From positions 1 through 64,000 of the forward strand of contig JAEEZY010000012.1 of the NCBI GenBank assembly GCA_016292015.1: 64,000 bases of DNA. The letters are read 5' to 3'. This document shows, in pieces, positions 44,971 to 53,103 of this stretch (position 1 is the stretch's first letter; each line of letters begins with the position of its first letter). The position numbers and the translations under genes were made by a program. Source of the stretch: Bacteroidales bacterium. Lineage in GTDB: Bacteria; Bacteroidota; Bacteroidia; Bacteroidales; P3. Under the pieces are notes generated by a model. That model made no database searches, had not been told where the DNA came from, and worked only from the letters and a program-made list of their open reading frames with translations.

Positions 44971-47670
44971 ATGAAAAAGACCTTTTTCTATTTTATTGTA
45001 TTGCTTGCCATTGCTACAGCCACAATGGCTCAAAGTGTTACCGTTCGTTTTACGGCTCGTTCGACCAATGGTCAGTATCATCCGTTCGAATCTGTCCGAG
45101 TGGAAAATGAAACGCAAGGTTGGAGCCAACGTATCGACTATCCGGACACTATAATTGTGTTAGGTACTTCGGAGTCCATCGACGTTGCTGAAGCGATTAA
45201 AGAACCGCAAATAAAAGTCTATCCCAACCCGTTCGCCGGCCGTACATCAACTGAGTTGCAAATCTGCGAGGATGGCGAAGCCATTGTCAGCATCATGCGA
45301 ATTAACGGTAGTGTGGTGTCGGAATATAATGGATTTCTGAAAGCTGGAATTTATCGGCTAAACGTGAGCCTTGTAGAACCGCAGGTGGCTTTTCTTTGTG
45401 TTTCAACACGCACTGGGCGCACTGTCGCCAAAATGGTTAACACGGCGACAGGTACTGCAGACAAAATTGATATTTCGTATTTGGAAGGTTATTCGTCGCA
45501 AACAAAGGCTGTTGGTATCGGTCCGTTCAATGTTGGAGACCAAATGAGCTATAATGCAAATTACACTTCCAGCAATGGTATAACAACAAGTAATACTGTC
45601 ACTCAGTCGCAGACAACGAGCGAACTTATAACTCTATTTTTCACCGAAAGTAGTTCGACAACTTTACCAACAGTAACAACATCCACGGTAAGCAATACAA
45701 CATCAAGCACTGCCACATGCGGAGGCTATGTGACCAACGATGGAAATGCAACCGTTACATCAAGAGGAGTTTGCTGGAGCACAAGCCACAATCCAACTGT
45801 CAGCAACAGCCATACCACCGACGGCAGCGGTACTGGCAGCTTTACGAGCAGCATAACAGGTTTGTCGCCAAACACAACCTACTATGTCCGTGCATACGCC
45901 ACGAACAGCGCTGGTATTGCCTACGGTGAGGAACGTACATTTACAACATCTGCAAGTGTGTCGTTACCAACAGTCACCACTTCATCCGTTAGCAGCATAA
46001 CATCAGGCACTGCCACATGCGGAGGCTATGTGACCAACGATGGAAATGCAACCGTTACAGCAAGAGGAGTTTGCTGGAGCACAAGCCATAATCCAACTGT
46101 CAGCAACAGCCATACCACCGACGGCAGTGGCACAGGAAGCTTTACGAGTAGCATTACTGATTTGTTTGCAAACACAACCTACTATGTCCGTGCATACGCT
46201 ACGAACAGCGCTGGTACTGCTTATGGTGAGGAACGTACATTTACAACATCTGCAAGTGTGTCGTTACCAACAGTCACCACTTCATCCGTTAGCAGCATAA
46301 CATCAGGCACTGCTACATGCGGAGGCAATGTGACCAACGATGGAAATGCAACCGTTACAGCAAGAGGAGTTTGCTGGAGCACAAGCCACAATCCAACTGT
46401 CAGCAACAGCCATACCACCGACGGCAGCGGCACAGGAAGCTTTACGAGTAGCATAACAGGGTTGTCGCAAAATACAACCTACTATGTCCGTGCATACGCC
46501 ACGAACAGCGCTGGTACTGCTTATGGTGATGAACGTACATTTACAACATCTGCAAGTGTGTCGTTACCAATAGTCACCACTTCATCCGTTAGCAGCATAA
46601 CATTAAGCACTGCTAGATGCGGAGGCTATGTGACCAACGATGGAAATGCAACCGTTACGGCAAGAGGAGTTTGCTGGAGCACAAGCCATAATCCAACTGT
46701 CAGCAACAGCCATACCACCGACGGCAGCGGCACAGGAAGCTTTACGAGTAGCATTACTGGTTTGTCTGCAAACACAACCTACTATGTCCGTGCATACGCG
46801 ACAAATAGTGTTGGCACTGCTTACGGTAATGAGGTTTCGTTTATAACACCAAGTGTTGGCGGATTCGACCAGAACGGAGCTTCGAACGCTGTGTTTTCCG
46901 TTGCTTCGGGCCGTACGGTGCATTTTTCGCGCGGCAACCTGCAGTATCAGGCCTCGACTGGCACCTGGCGTTTCGCAGAGCATCAGTACGACTGCATCGG
47001 TAATGACAATGCCAACATTTCGTCAATCATCAGAGGTTGGATAGACCTTTTCGGCTGGGGAACCAGCGGATGGAACTCTGGCTCCAACGCCTACCAGCCT
47101 TGGTCAACCAGCACCACTTATAGCGATTATTACCCAGGCGGTAGGTACACCAACAACCTCACGGGCAGTTACGCCAACGCCGACTGGGGTGTCTATAACG
47201 CTATCTCCAACGGAGGCAATCAGGCCGGTATGTGGCGTACGTTGACAAACGCTGAGTGGAATTATCTGTTGTTCACCAGGATCGCCTCAACTGTAAGTAG
47301 CACAGGAAACGCCCGTTTCGCAAAAGCTACTGTCGGTAGCGTTAGAGGTTTGATAGTGTTCCCCGACAGTTTCACTTTGCCGACTGGCATAACGATGGTT
47401 GGCGTCAATAGTACAGAACAGGCATTTTCAGTCAATGCCTACACCACCTCGGAGTGGTCGCAGCTTGAGAGCAACGGTGCTCTCTTTCTGCCTGCTGCGG
47501 GCTACCGCATCGGTACGGATGTGTACGGCGTTGGCGCGTACGGCAACTATTGGTCGTCGTCGTACATCGATGAGTACCTCGCGTGGGGCGCGTACTTCTA
47601 CAGTGGCAGTGTGAGCGTGTACTACTACTACCGCCACTGGGGGCTATCTGTTCGCCTTGTACGGGATTAA
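44971..47670 (+). CDS. Secreted repeat protein with C-terminal C-type-lectin-like domain, possible DGR target
   Basis: An 899-residue protein with a signal peptide (FFYFIVLLAIATATMAQ). Residues of about 70-155 form a T9SS-sorting-like beta domain (IKVYPNPFAGRTSTELQI to RTGRTVAKMVN), here near the N-terminus instead of the end. Four nearly identical 100-residue fibronectin-like repeats follow (about 231-630). The C-terminal part is a formylglycine-enzyme/C-type-lectin-like fold ending LPAAGYRIGTDVYGVGAYG, YWSSS and GLSVRLVRD. Its last 45 codons are rich in TAC and other NNC codons, like variable regions of diversity-generating retroelements. No reverse transcriptase is in the window. It is probably a surface binding protein. 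Confidence 0.8.
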   Translation: MKKTFFYFIVLLAIATATMAQSVTVRFTARSTNGQYHPFESVRVENETQGWSQRIDYPDTIIVLGTSESIDVAEAIKEPQIKVYPNPFAGRTSTELQICEDGEAIVSIMRINGSVVSEYNGFLKAGIYRLNVSLVEPQVAFLCVSTRTGRTVAKMVNTATGTADKIDISYLEGYSSQTKAVGIGPFNVGDQMSYNANYTSSNGITTSNTVTQSQTTSELITLFFTESSSTTLPTVTTSTVSNTTSSTATCGGYVTNDGNATVTSRGVCWSTSHNPTVSNSHTTDGSGTGSFTSSITGLSPNTTYYVRAYATNSAGIAYGEERTFTTSASVSLPTVTTSSVSSITSGTATCGGYVTNDGNATVTARGVCWSTSHNPTVSNSHTTDGSGTGSFTSSITDLFANTTYYVRAYATNSAGTAYGEERTFTTSASVSLPTVTTSSVSSITSGTATCGGNVTNDGNATVTARGVCWSTSHNPTVSNSHTTDGSGTGSFTSSITGLSQNTTYYVRAYATNSAGTAYGDERTFTTSASVSLPIVTTSSVSSITLSTARCGGYVTNDGNATVTARGVCWSTSHNPTVSNSHTTDGSGTGSFTSSITGLSANTTYYVRAYATNSVGTAYGNEVSFITPSVGGFDQNGASNAVFSVASGRTVHFSRGNLQYQASTGTWRFAEHQYDCIGNDNANISSIIRGWIDLFGWGTSGWNSGSNAYQPWSTSTTYSDYYPGGRYTNNLTGSYANADWGVYNAISNGGNQAGMWRTLTNAEWNYLLFTRIASTVSSTGNARFAKATVGSVRGLIVFPDSFTLPTGITMVGVNSTEQAFSVNAYTTSEWSQLESNGALFLPAAGYRIGTDVYGVGAYGNYWSSSYIDEYLAWGAYFYSGSVSVYYYYRHWGLSVRLVRD
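45661..46860 (+). repeat. Four in-frame tandem repeats of exactly 300 bp
   Basis: Units start at about 45661, 45961, 46261 and 46561. Each contains ACCAACGATGGAAATGCAAC at the same offset and differs from the others by scattered substitutions only. The exact 300-bp period keeps the reading frame and encodes four fibronectin-like domains. High identity suggests recent expansion or ongoing gene conversion, so copy number may vary between strains. Confidence 0.95.
47513..47670 (+). other. Candidate variable region of a diversity-generating retroelement
   Basis: The last 52 codons of the preceding gene contain 11 TAC codons and many other NNC codons clustered in lectin loops. Conserved anchors such as YWSSS and GLSVRLVRD lie between them. 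This is the pattern left when AAC codons of a template are changed at adenines. No template repeat or reverse transcriptase lies in the window, so a remote target is the only DGR option. A plain tyrosine-rich lectin paralogue is the alternative. Confidence 0.5.
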
Positions 47671-47696
47671 ATTAAAATATTGAAATCATCAAAATA

Positions 47697-47825
47697 TTGT
47701 GGCGGGCGGTCTCTGCCGACTGCCACTCGCCGAAAGGCGATAATCCGTTGTGCCGGATTGCCGAGGCTGACTGCTGGACGGTAACCGACGGAACGCTAAA
47801 AATTGATTTGAGCGTGATGGTATAA
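47697..47825 (+). pseudogene. Short open frame after the variable-protein gene, possible remnant
   Basis: A TTG-initiated frame of 42 codons (reading DCHSPKGDNPLCRIAEADCW in its middle) lies in a GC-richer patch between AT-rich flanks. It contains two hairpins: TCGCC/GGCGA with a GAAA loop (47727-47740) and AATCCG/CGGATT (47742-47759). It may be the end of a lost gene or non-coding DNA linked to the upstream variable region. Evidence for translation is weak. Confidence 0.25.
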
Positions 47826-47888
47826 AGAAGTAAGCATTTTGGTCAAATTATTTTTGTGGGGCTGGTGGGTTGGATGGGATTTGTTTTG

Positions 47889-47896
47889 TATCTTTG
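47889..47896 (+). promoter_or_regulatory. -7 box of a candidate small RNA
   Basis: TATCTTTG, an exact -7 box, lies 66 nt upstream of an intrinsic terminator, with no gene between them. The -33 element is poor. Confidence 0.5.
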
Positions 47897-47902
47897 TAAA
47901 CT

Positions 47903-47983
47903 GAAAGTATCGTTCTTATATCATTATATAATGCGATGTATCAATCATATAGGTGTGCTTTCGGGGGCTTTTCGCCCGTTTTT
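47903..47983 (+). ncRNA. Candidate small RNA of about 80 nt upstream of recA
   Basis: Starting about 7 nt after a consensus -7 box, the RNA would form a hairpin (ATCG, TTATAT paired with ATATAA, CGAT; 47909-47937). It would end at an intrinsic terminator (GGGC/GCCC at 47965-47977, then TTTTT). The nearest gene, recA, has its own promoter at 48237, so this looks like a stand-alone transcript. No known family is recognised. Confidence 0.4.
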
Positions 47984-48108
47984 GGCTGCTATGCTACCGT
48001 ATGTAACATGCTGTCAATAAAATATTAAATCTATCACTTTCGTTTTACTTCTGTATCACTGATGTATCAGTGGGGTATTACTGTTGTTGGGGGTATGAGG
48101 TATGTTCG

Positions 48109-48146
48109 AGACACATTCGAGACCCATAGGTGGTTTCTTCGTGTCT
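48109..48146 (+). other. Hairpin upstream of recA
   Basis: AGACAC/GTGTCT and GAGACC/GGTTTC form a two-part stem around a CATAGGT loop, about 90 nt before the recA promoter. No T-run follows. The preceding TATGAGGTATGTTC resembles part of RNA elements A and B, but the other helices are missing. No SOS (LexA) box of recognised form was seen. Confidence 0.4.
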
Positions 48147-48212
48147 GGTATTGGCGGGGGGGTAGGGTTTTATACGCTTAACATAAGGCGATAATATAGG
48201 GGTCCAGGATTT

Positions 48213-48244
48213 TTTGCGGGGATGAAATAAAATTCGTATATTTG
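48213..48244 (+). promoter_or_regulatory. recA promoter
   Basis: TATATTTG (48237-48244) matches the -7 consensus, with TTTG (48213-48216) 20 nt upstream. The leader to the recA ATG is about 50 nt. Confidence 0.7.
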
Positions 48245-48300
48245 CCATATTGCAAAGTAGCGAAAACATTAATATAATAATCACATAAATCATTGAAATT

Positions 48301-49326
48301 ATGGCAAAAGACGATGTAGATGCTTTGAAACAGGAAAAGCTGAAGATTCTGCAGAGCACACTTGACAAGATTGAGAAAAACTACGGCAAGGGTTCGATCA
48401 TGAAGCTGGGCGACCGCCCGGACGAGAGCCTCGAGGTGATACCGACGGGTAGCATCGCGCTGGACGCGGCGCTGGGCGTGGGTGGATTCCCCAAAGGCAG
48501 GGTGATTGAGATATACGGACCGGAGTCGTCGGGTAAGACTACGTTGGCGATTCACGTGATTGCCGAGGCTCAGAAGAAAGGCGGCATAGCGGCCTTCATC
48601 GACGCTGAGCATGCGTTCGACAGTTTCTACGCCAAAAAGCTGGGCGTCGATATAGAGAACCTTCTGGTGTCGCAGCCTGACAACGGCGAGCAGGCGCTGG
48701 AGATAGCTGACAACTTGATTCGCTCGGGTGCGATAGATATCATCGTCATCGACTCGGTGGCGGCACTGACCCCCAAAGCCGAGATAGACGGCGAGATGGG
48801 CGACAGCAAGATGGGTCTGCAGGCTCGCTTGATGAGTCAGGCCATGCGCAAACTGACGGCTACGATAAGCAAGACGGGTTGCTGCTGCATTTTCATCAAC
48901 CAACTGCGTGAAAAGCTGGGTGTGATGTTCGGCAACCCCGAGACGACGACGGGCGGCAACGCGCTGAAATTCTATGCTTCGGTGCGCATAGACATACGCC
49001 GCACACAGGCCATCAAGGACGGCGACCAGAACATTGGCAACCGTGTGAAGGTGAAGGTGGTGAAAAACAAGGTAGCTCCGCCGTTCCGCGTGTGCGAATT
49101 CGACTTGATGTTCGGCGAGGGTATATCGAAGATAGGCGAGATAATTGACCTTGGAGTGGAGTATGGCATCATCAAGAAGAGCGGGTCGTGGTTCAGCTAT
49201 GGCGAGTCGAAGCTGGCACAGGGGCGCGAGGCGTTGAAGCAGCTGCTGAAAGACAACGAGGAGCTGAGCGCAGAGTTGGAGGCCAAAGTGCGCGAGGCGA
49301 TGAAGAACGCTCCGATGGAGGAGTGA
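48301..49326 (+). CDS. recA: Recombinase RecA
   Basis: RecA forms filaments on single-stranded DNA, drives strand exchange and triggers the SOS response. The 341-residue protein has Walker A ([20 protein letters not shown]), Walker B ([16 protein letters not shown]), loop L1 ([15 protein letters not shown]) and the L2 region with [20 protein letters not shown]. The length is normal, and the acidic C-terminal tail is short. It has its own promoter. The following gene begins 66 nt downstream. Confidence 0.99.
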   Translation: MAKDDVDALKQEKLKILQSTLDKIEKNYGKGSIMKLGDRPDESLEVIPTGSIALDAALGVGGFPKGRVIEIYGPESSGKTTLAIHVIAEAQKKGGIAAFIDAEHAFDSFYAKKLGVDIENLLVSQPDNGEQALEIADNLIRSGAIDIIVIDSVAALTPKAEIDGEMGDSKMGLQARLMSQAMRKLTATISKTGCCCIFINQLREKLGVMFGNPETTTGGNALKFYASVRIDIRRTQAIKDGDQNIGNRVKVKVVKNKVAPPFRVCEFDLMFGEGISKIGEIIDLGVEYGIIKKSGSWFSYGESKLAQGREALKQLLKDNEELSAELEAKVREAMKNAPMEE

Positions 49327-49392
49327 TGGGGTTATAGTTTCTAGTTTCTAGTTTTTTGTTTCAAGTTTTTTGGTCATTAAAACTGTAAGGGG

Positions 49393-50004
49393 ATGAAAAG
49401 ATTGTTTTTGGTAATAGCTGCTTTGGCAATGGGTGGGATGCTCTTTGCGCAGAGCGACAGTGTGGCTTTGGATGCACAGCATTCAGCTGACAGCAGTCTG
49501 ATGACTGCGACACCTTCGGTCGATACAGCATCCCATACGGTAATTGCCGACAGTGTGCCGATGGAACCGGTGCGTACGCTGTCGCGCAGGCAGCAGATGA
49601 AGTATTTCGGGCATGACTTTTCGAAGTGGTTTCTCGAGGTGAAGTATCTGTATGGAACCCGCGACATGGCTATTGGTCTTAACTTGAGCTATGTGCCGAA
49701 CATAGTGGGAGTTTATGGTACTTTCATGAACGGTGTGAACGCCTACTGGGGCTCGGCCGGTGTGGTTTACCGTTTCTCGCGGATAGACAGCAGGATAGAC
49801 TGCCAGGCATACGCTGGTTTTGTGGGTGGATTCGGCTACGGGGCCGAGGTGGGTCTGAGACTGGCGCGAGTGAATCGTCACAGAAAGGCGTTCAGCTGGG
49901 TGAGTGTGTCGGTGGGTGCAACGATAACCAACTATGGCTCGTTTGTCAACTGCGGTCTGAGCCTGCCGTTTGGAGTGCCGGCAGCGGCGGTGTGCCTGTT
50001 TTAG
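49393..50004 (+). CDS. Small envelope protein, probably outer-membrane, unknown function
   Basis: A 203-residue protein with a signal peptide (LFLVIAALAMGGMLFAQ), a low-complexity Ser/Thr/Asp linker of about 40 residues, and a C-terminal region with amphipathic beta strands (KWFLEVKYLYGTRDMAIGLN, WGSAGVVYRFSR, AFSWVSVSVGATITNYGSF). This suggests a small beta barrel or a membrane-lining sheet. No family is recognised. It sits 6 nt upstream of the rel gene, so the two are likely cotranscribed, though no functional tie is evident. Confidence 0.65.
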   Translation: MKRLFLVIAALAMGGMLFAQSDSVALDAQHSADSSLMTATPSVDTASHTVIADSVPMEPVRTLSRRQQMKYFGHDFSKWFLEVKYLYGTRDMAIGLNLSYVPNIVGVYGTFMNGVNAYWGSAGVVYRFSRIDSRIDCQAYAGFVGGFGYGAEVGLRLARVNRHRKAFSWVSVSVGATITNYGSFVNCGLSLPFGVPAAAVCLF

Positions 50005-50010
50005 GAGAGG

Positions 50011-52272
50011 ATGAGCATGTATGAGATAGACGAGCAGCGGGAGGAGCTGCAGATACAGGAGAAATATGAGGAGCTGCTGGCGGCCTGCCGTCAGATAAAG
50101 AAGCTTACTCCGCAGGAGGAGGAAGACATTTTTCGCGCCTACGCCATTGCAAAGCAGGCGCACAGCGGGACGCGGAGGAAGTCGGGTGAGCCGTACATCT
50201 TCCATCCGCTGGCGGTGGCTTTGATTGCCGTCAAAGAGGTGGGACTGGGGCCGATAGCGGTGATTTGCGCCCTGCTGCACGACGTGGTGGAGGACACGGA
50301 GGTTACGCTGGAGAACATCAGAATGTTGTTTGGCGACAGGGTTGCCACGATAGTCGATGGTGTGACTAAGATAGAGGATGTGATTGAGTTGCACCAGAGC
50401 GAGTCGAAACAGGCGGAGAACTACCGCAAGATACTGCTCTCGATGTGTCGCGACGCATACGTGATATTCCTCAAACTTTGCGATAGGCTGCATAACATGC
50501 GTACGCTGGAGTCGATGAAGGACACGAAGAAGCTTGCAATTTCGAGCGAGACGCAGTATATTTACATCCCCATAGCCCACCGTTTAGGACTGTACAACAT
50601 AAAGACCGAGCTGGAAGAACTGGTGATGAAATACACCAACCCCGAGAAATACGCTGAGATATCAGCCAAGATAGAGAAGTCGTCGGGGATAGAGGAGAGG
50701 TTGAAGGAGAGTATGACCAGACCGCTGTGCCAATATCTCGACGAGGCAGGGTACAAGTACGAGATAAAGTCGAGGGTGAAGTCGGTGTACTCATGCTGGA
50801 AGAAGATGGAAAACAAGGGTGTACAGTTTGAGGAGATATACGACCTTTACGCAATGCGGCTGATTCTGCATGTTGATAGGGAAGAGGGGATGAGCGACGA
50901 GGAATTCCACAAGAGGGAGAAAGACGAGTGCTTCAAGGTGTATGCTCTTGTGATACAACATTTCACCCCCAAACTGTCACGCTATCGCGACTGGATAACG
51001 ACGCCGAAAACCAACGGCTACGAGTCGCTGCAGATCACTGTGATGACGCCCATCGGCAAATATGTGGAAGTGCAGATAAGGACAGAGCGGATGGACGAGA
51101 TAGCAGAGAAAGGCATGGCGGCGCATTTCCTCTACAAGGAGGCTCATCCTGACGAGGAGGTGGCCAACAACCCGGTTGAGGAATGGCTGCAAAGCATACG
51201 CAGCACGTTTGAAAACACCGAGAAAAGCGCGATTGACCAGGTGCAGGAGTTCAAGGAATCGCTCTATACGAAAGAGATATACCTCTTCACACCGAAAGGG
51301 AAGGTGGTGAAGATGCCATCGCGTTCGACGGTGCTCGACTTTGCATTCGCAATACACACCGACATCGGAATACACTGCATCGGGGCCAAGGTAAATGCCA
51401 GGGTGGTGCCGATAAGCTATGTGCTCCATTCGGGGCAGCAAGTGCAGATCCTGACCTCGAAAAACACGGTGCCCACGGCAGACTGGATAGACGTGGTGCA
51501 GACATCAAGGGCAAAAGAGAGAATAAAGGACTATCTGCACGAGCAGAAAAAGGTCTATCAGGACAGGGGGAAGGAGAAGTTGGAGGCGGCGGTAACCGCT
51601 TTGGGTGAGAAAAATGGAGTGGAGACGCTGCAACGTATCAAGAGATATTTCGACATAGGAAGCGATGTGGATCTGTACTACCGTGTGGCCAGCGGAGAGA
51701 TAAACGAGAAGGAGATAGCTCAGAGTCTTGGAAAAGCTCGCAGAGCACCCCAGATGATGTTCCTCGGGGCTTACAAAGACCTTTTCGAGAGCTCGAACAA
51801 TCCGGTGTTGGACAAGGGTGCGGACACAAGTCATTCGTTTGTAGTGGACAGAACCCATGAGCGACTGCACACCGAGCCGGCGAACTGCTGCAAGCCTATC
51901 CAGGGCGACGCTGTGGTGGGTATCATGTCGGGCGACAAGATTATCATACACCGCACCAACTGCAAGGTGGCGATGGACGAGATGGCCAAGCACGAGAACA
52001 AGATTGTGCGTGCCAAATGGCGTCAGGGCGAGAAGGTGTCGCTGTTGACGGGTGTCTCTATAACTGCAATTGACCGCAAAGGTCTGCTTCAGGACTTGAC
52101 GAAACTCATCTCCGAGGAGATGGATCTGAACATGCGTGCCATCACGTTGGAGGCCTCGGAAGGGGTGGGGCGTGGCATCATCATGCTCTACGTGAACAAC
52201 TTGGACGGACTGAATAACCTGATTAAGAAGATTCAGGCTATAGACGGTGTGGAGGACGTGAGGAGGCTGTAG
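50011..52272 (+). CDS. Bifunctional (p)ppGpp synthetase/hydrolase, Rel type
   Basis: This enzyme makes and degrades the alarmone (p)ppGpp. The 753-residue protein has an N-terminal HD hydrolase domain with intact metal ligands (FHPLAVAL, ICALLHDVVEDTEV, LKLCDRLHNMRTL). The synthetase domain follows (EIYDLYAMRLILHV, then TPKTNGYESLQITV). Then come a TGS domain (EIYLFTPKGKVVKMPSRST) and a C-terminal ACT domain (TGVSITAIDRKGLLQDLTKL). At the usual QSLHTTV segment the histidine is replaced by glutamine (SLQITV, near residue 342). Whether this is typical of the clade was not checked. It is the long, ribosome-associated form, so hydrolysis and synthesis are both expected. Confidence 0.95.
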   Translation: MSMYEIDEQREELQIQEKYEELLAACRQIKKLTPQEEEDIFRAYAIAKQAHSGTRRKSGEPYIFHPLAVALIAVKEVGLGPIAVICALLHDVVEDTEVTLENIRMLFGDRVATIVDGVTKIEDVIELHQSESKQAENYRKILLSMCRDAYVIFLKLCDRLHNMRTLESMKDTKKLAISSETQYIYIPIAHRLGLYNIKTELEELVMKYTNPEKYAEISAKIEKSSGIEERLKESMTRPLCQYLDEAGYKYEIKSRVKSVYSCWKKMENKGVQFEEIYDLYAMRLILHVDREEGMSDEEFHKREKDECFKVYALVIQHFTPKLSRYRDWITTPKTNGYESLQITVMTPIGKYVEVQIRTERMDEIAEKGMAAHFLYKEAHPDEEVANNPVEEWLQSIRSTFENTEKSAIDQVQEFKESLYTKEIYLFTPKGKVVKMPSRSTVLDFAFAIHTDIGIHCIGAKVNARVVPISYVLHSGQQVQILTSKNTVPTADWIDVVQTSRAKERIKDYLHEQKKVYQDRGKEKLEAAVTALGEKNGVETLQRIKRYFDIGSDVDLYYRVASGEINEKEIAQSLGKARRAPQMMFLGAYKDLFESSNNPVLDKGADTSHSFVVDRTHERLHTEPANCCKPIQGDAVVGIMSGDKIIIHRTNCKVAMDEMAKHENKIVRAKWRQGEKVSLLTGVSITAIDRKGLLQDLTKLISEEMDLNMRAITLEASEGVGRGIIMLYVNNLDGLNNLIKKIQAIDGVEDVRRL

Positions 52273-52310
52273 TGCAATTGTGATTTTTGGTATTCGAATT
52301 TAGTAATAGT

Positions 52311-53048
52311 ATGGATGCTCACACCATTAATGCTTTTACCAGATTGAGCGATACGTTGGATCGCGTGCGCAAGGAGTGTCCGTGGGACAAGGTGCAGACC
52401 ATAGAGAGTCTGCGCTACCTCACCGTAGAGGAGGTCTATGAGCTGAGTGAGGCTATAGTGGCGTTGGCTGACGGTGGTGGTGACGACGACTTCAAGAAGG
52501 AGCTGGGTGACCTTTTTATGCATCTTATGTTCTATTCCAAGATTGCAGAGGAGGAGGGGCGATTTACGATGGCAGACGTGCTCAACGCCATAAGCGACAA
52601 ATTGGTGGAGCGTCATCCGCATATCTTTTCGCCTGACAAAGACCAGCATCAGGGATGGGAGCAGCTGAAGATGAAGGAGGGTCGCAAGTCGGTGATGGAG
52701 GGTGTCCCTTCGTCGATGCCGTCGCTCAACAAAGCAGTGCGCATACAGGAGAAAGCAGCTGGAATGGGCTTTGACTTTTCCGATGCCGACGAGGCGTTCA
52801 AGAAGGTGAAGGAGGAATACAAGGAGTTTGAACAAAGCGGGTCGGAAGAGGAGTTCGGTGACCTGCTTTTCGCCTTGGTCAAATGGGGTGCGATGAAGGG
52901 TATCAATGCCGACGACGCATTATGCAAGACCAACCGCAAGTTTATTGAGCGCTTCAAACACGTAGAACAGGCGGCAGCCGCCAGTGGAAAAACGGTGAGC
53001 CAGATGTCGAAGGAAGAAATGCAGCAAGCTTGGCGTGAGGCTAAATAA
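52311..53048 (+). CDS. mazG: Nucleoside triphosphate pyrophosphohydrolase MazG
   Basis: MazG hydrolyses nucleoside triphosphates to monophosphates and can cleanse the nucleotide pool. The ATG at 52311 gives 245 residues; a TTG at 52287 is less likely. The first MazG domain has CPWDKVQTIESLRYLTVEEV followed by KKELGDLFMHLMFYSKIAEE. The second carries EEFGDLLFALVKWGAMKGIN. Metal-binding acidic residues are present in both. It follows rel by 38 nt, a pairing also known elsewhere (relA-mazG neighbourhood), consistent with a shared stress context. Confidence 0.96.
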   Translation: MDAHTINAFTRLSDTLDRVRKECPWDKVQTIESLRYLTVEEVYELSEAIVALADGGGDDDFKKELGDLFMHLMFYSKIAEEEGRFTMADVLNAISDKLVERHPHIFSPDKDQHQGWEQLKMKEGRKSVMEGVPSSMPSLNKAVRIQEKAAGMGFDFSDADEAFKKVKEEYKEFEQSGSEEEFGDLLFALVKWGAMKGINADDALCKTNRKFIERFKHVEQAAAASGKTVSQMSKEEMQQAWREAK

Positions 53049-53049
53049 A

Positions 53050-53085
53050 AAAAGACGGTGACACTTTCGAGTGTCACCGTCTTTT
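53050..53085 (+). terminator. Bidirectional intrinsic terminator between mazG and tnaA
   Basis: A perfect 16-bp stem (AAAAGACGGTGACACT paired with AGTGTCACCGTCTTTT) closed by a TTCG tetraloop. T-runs on both strands make it suitable for both convergent genes. Confidence 0.95.
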
Positions 53086-53103
53086 CTATACTATTGCCGA
53101 TTC

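Noticed and set aside
47697..47825. A functional small protein gene after the variable-protein gene
   Set aside because: Start codon would be TTG, there is no promoter, and hairpins dominate the sequence; kept only as a low-confidence remnant.
48080..48150. A fourth copy of the RNA family upstream of recA
   Set aside because: Only a short stretch (TATGAGGTATGTTC) resembles the family. Helices b, c, d and e are absent and no promoter box sits at the right distance.
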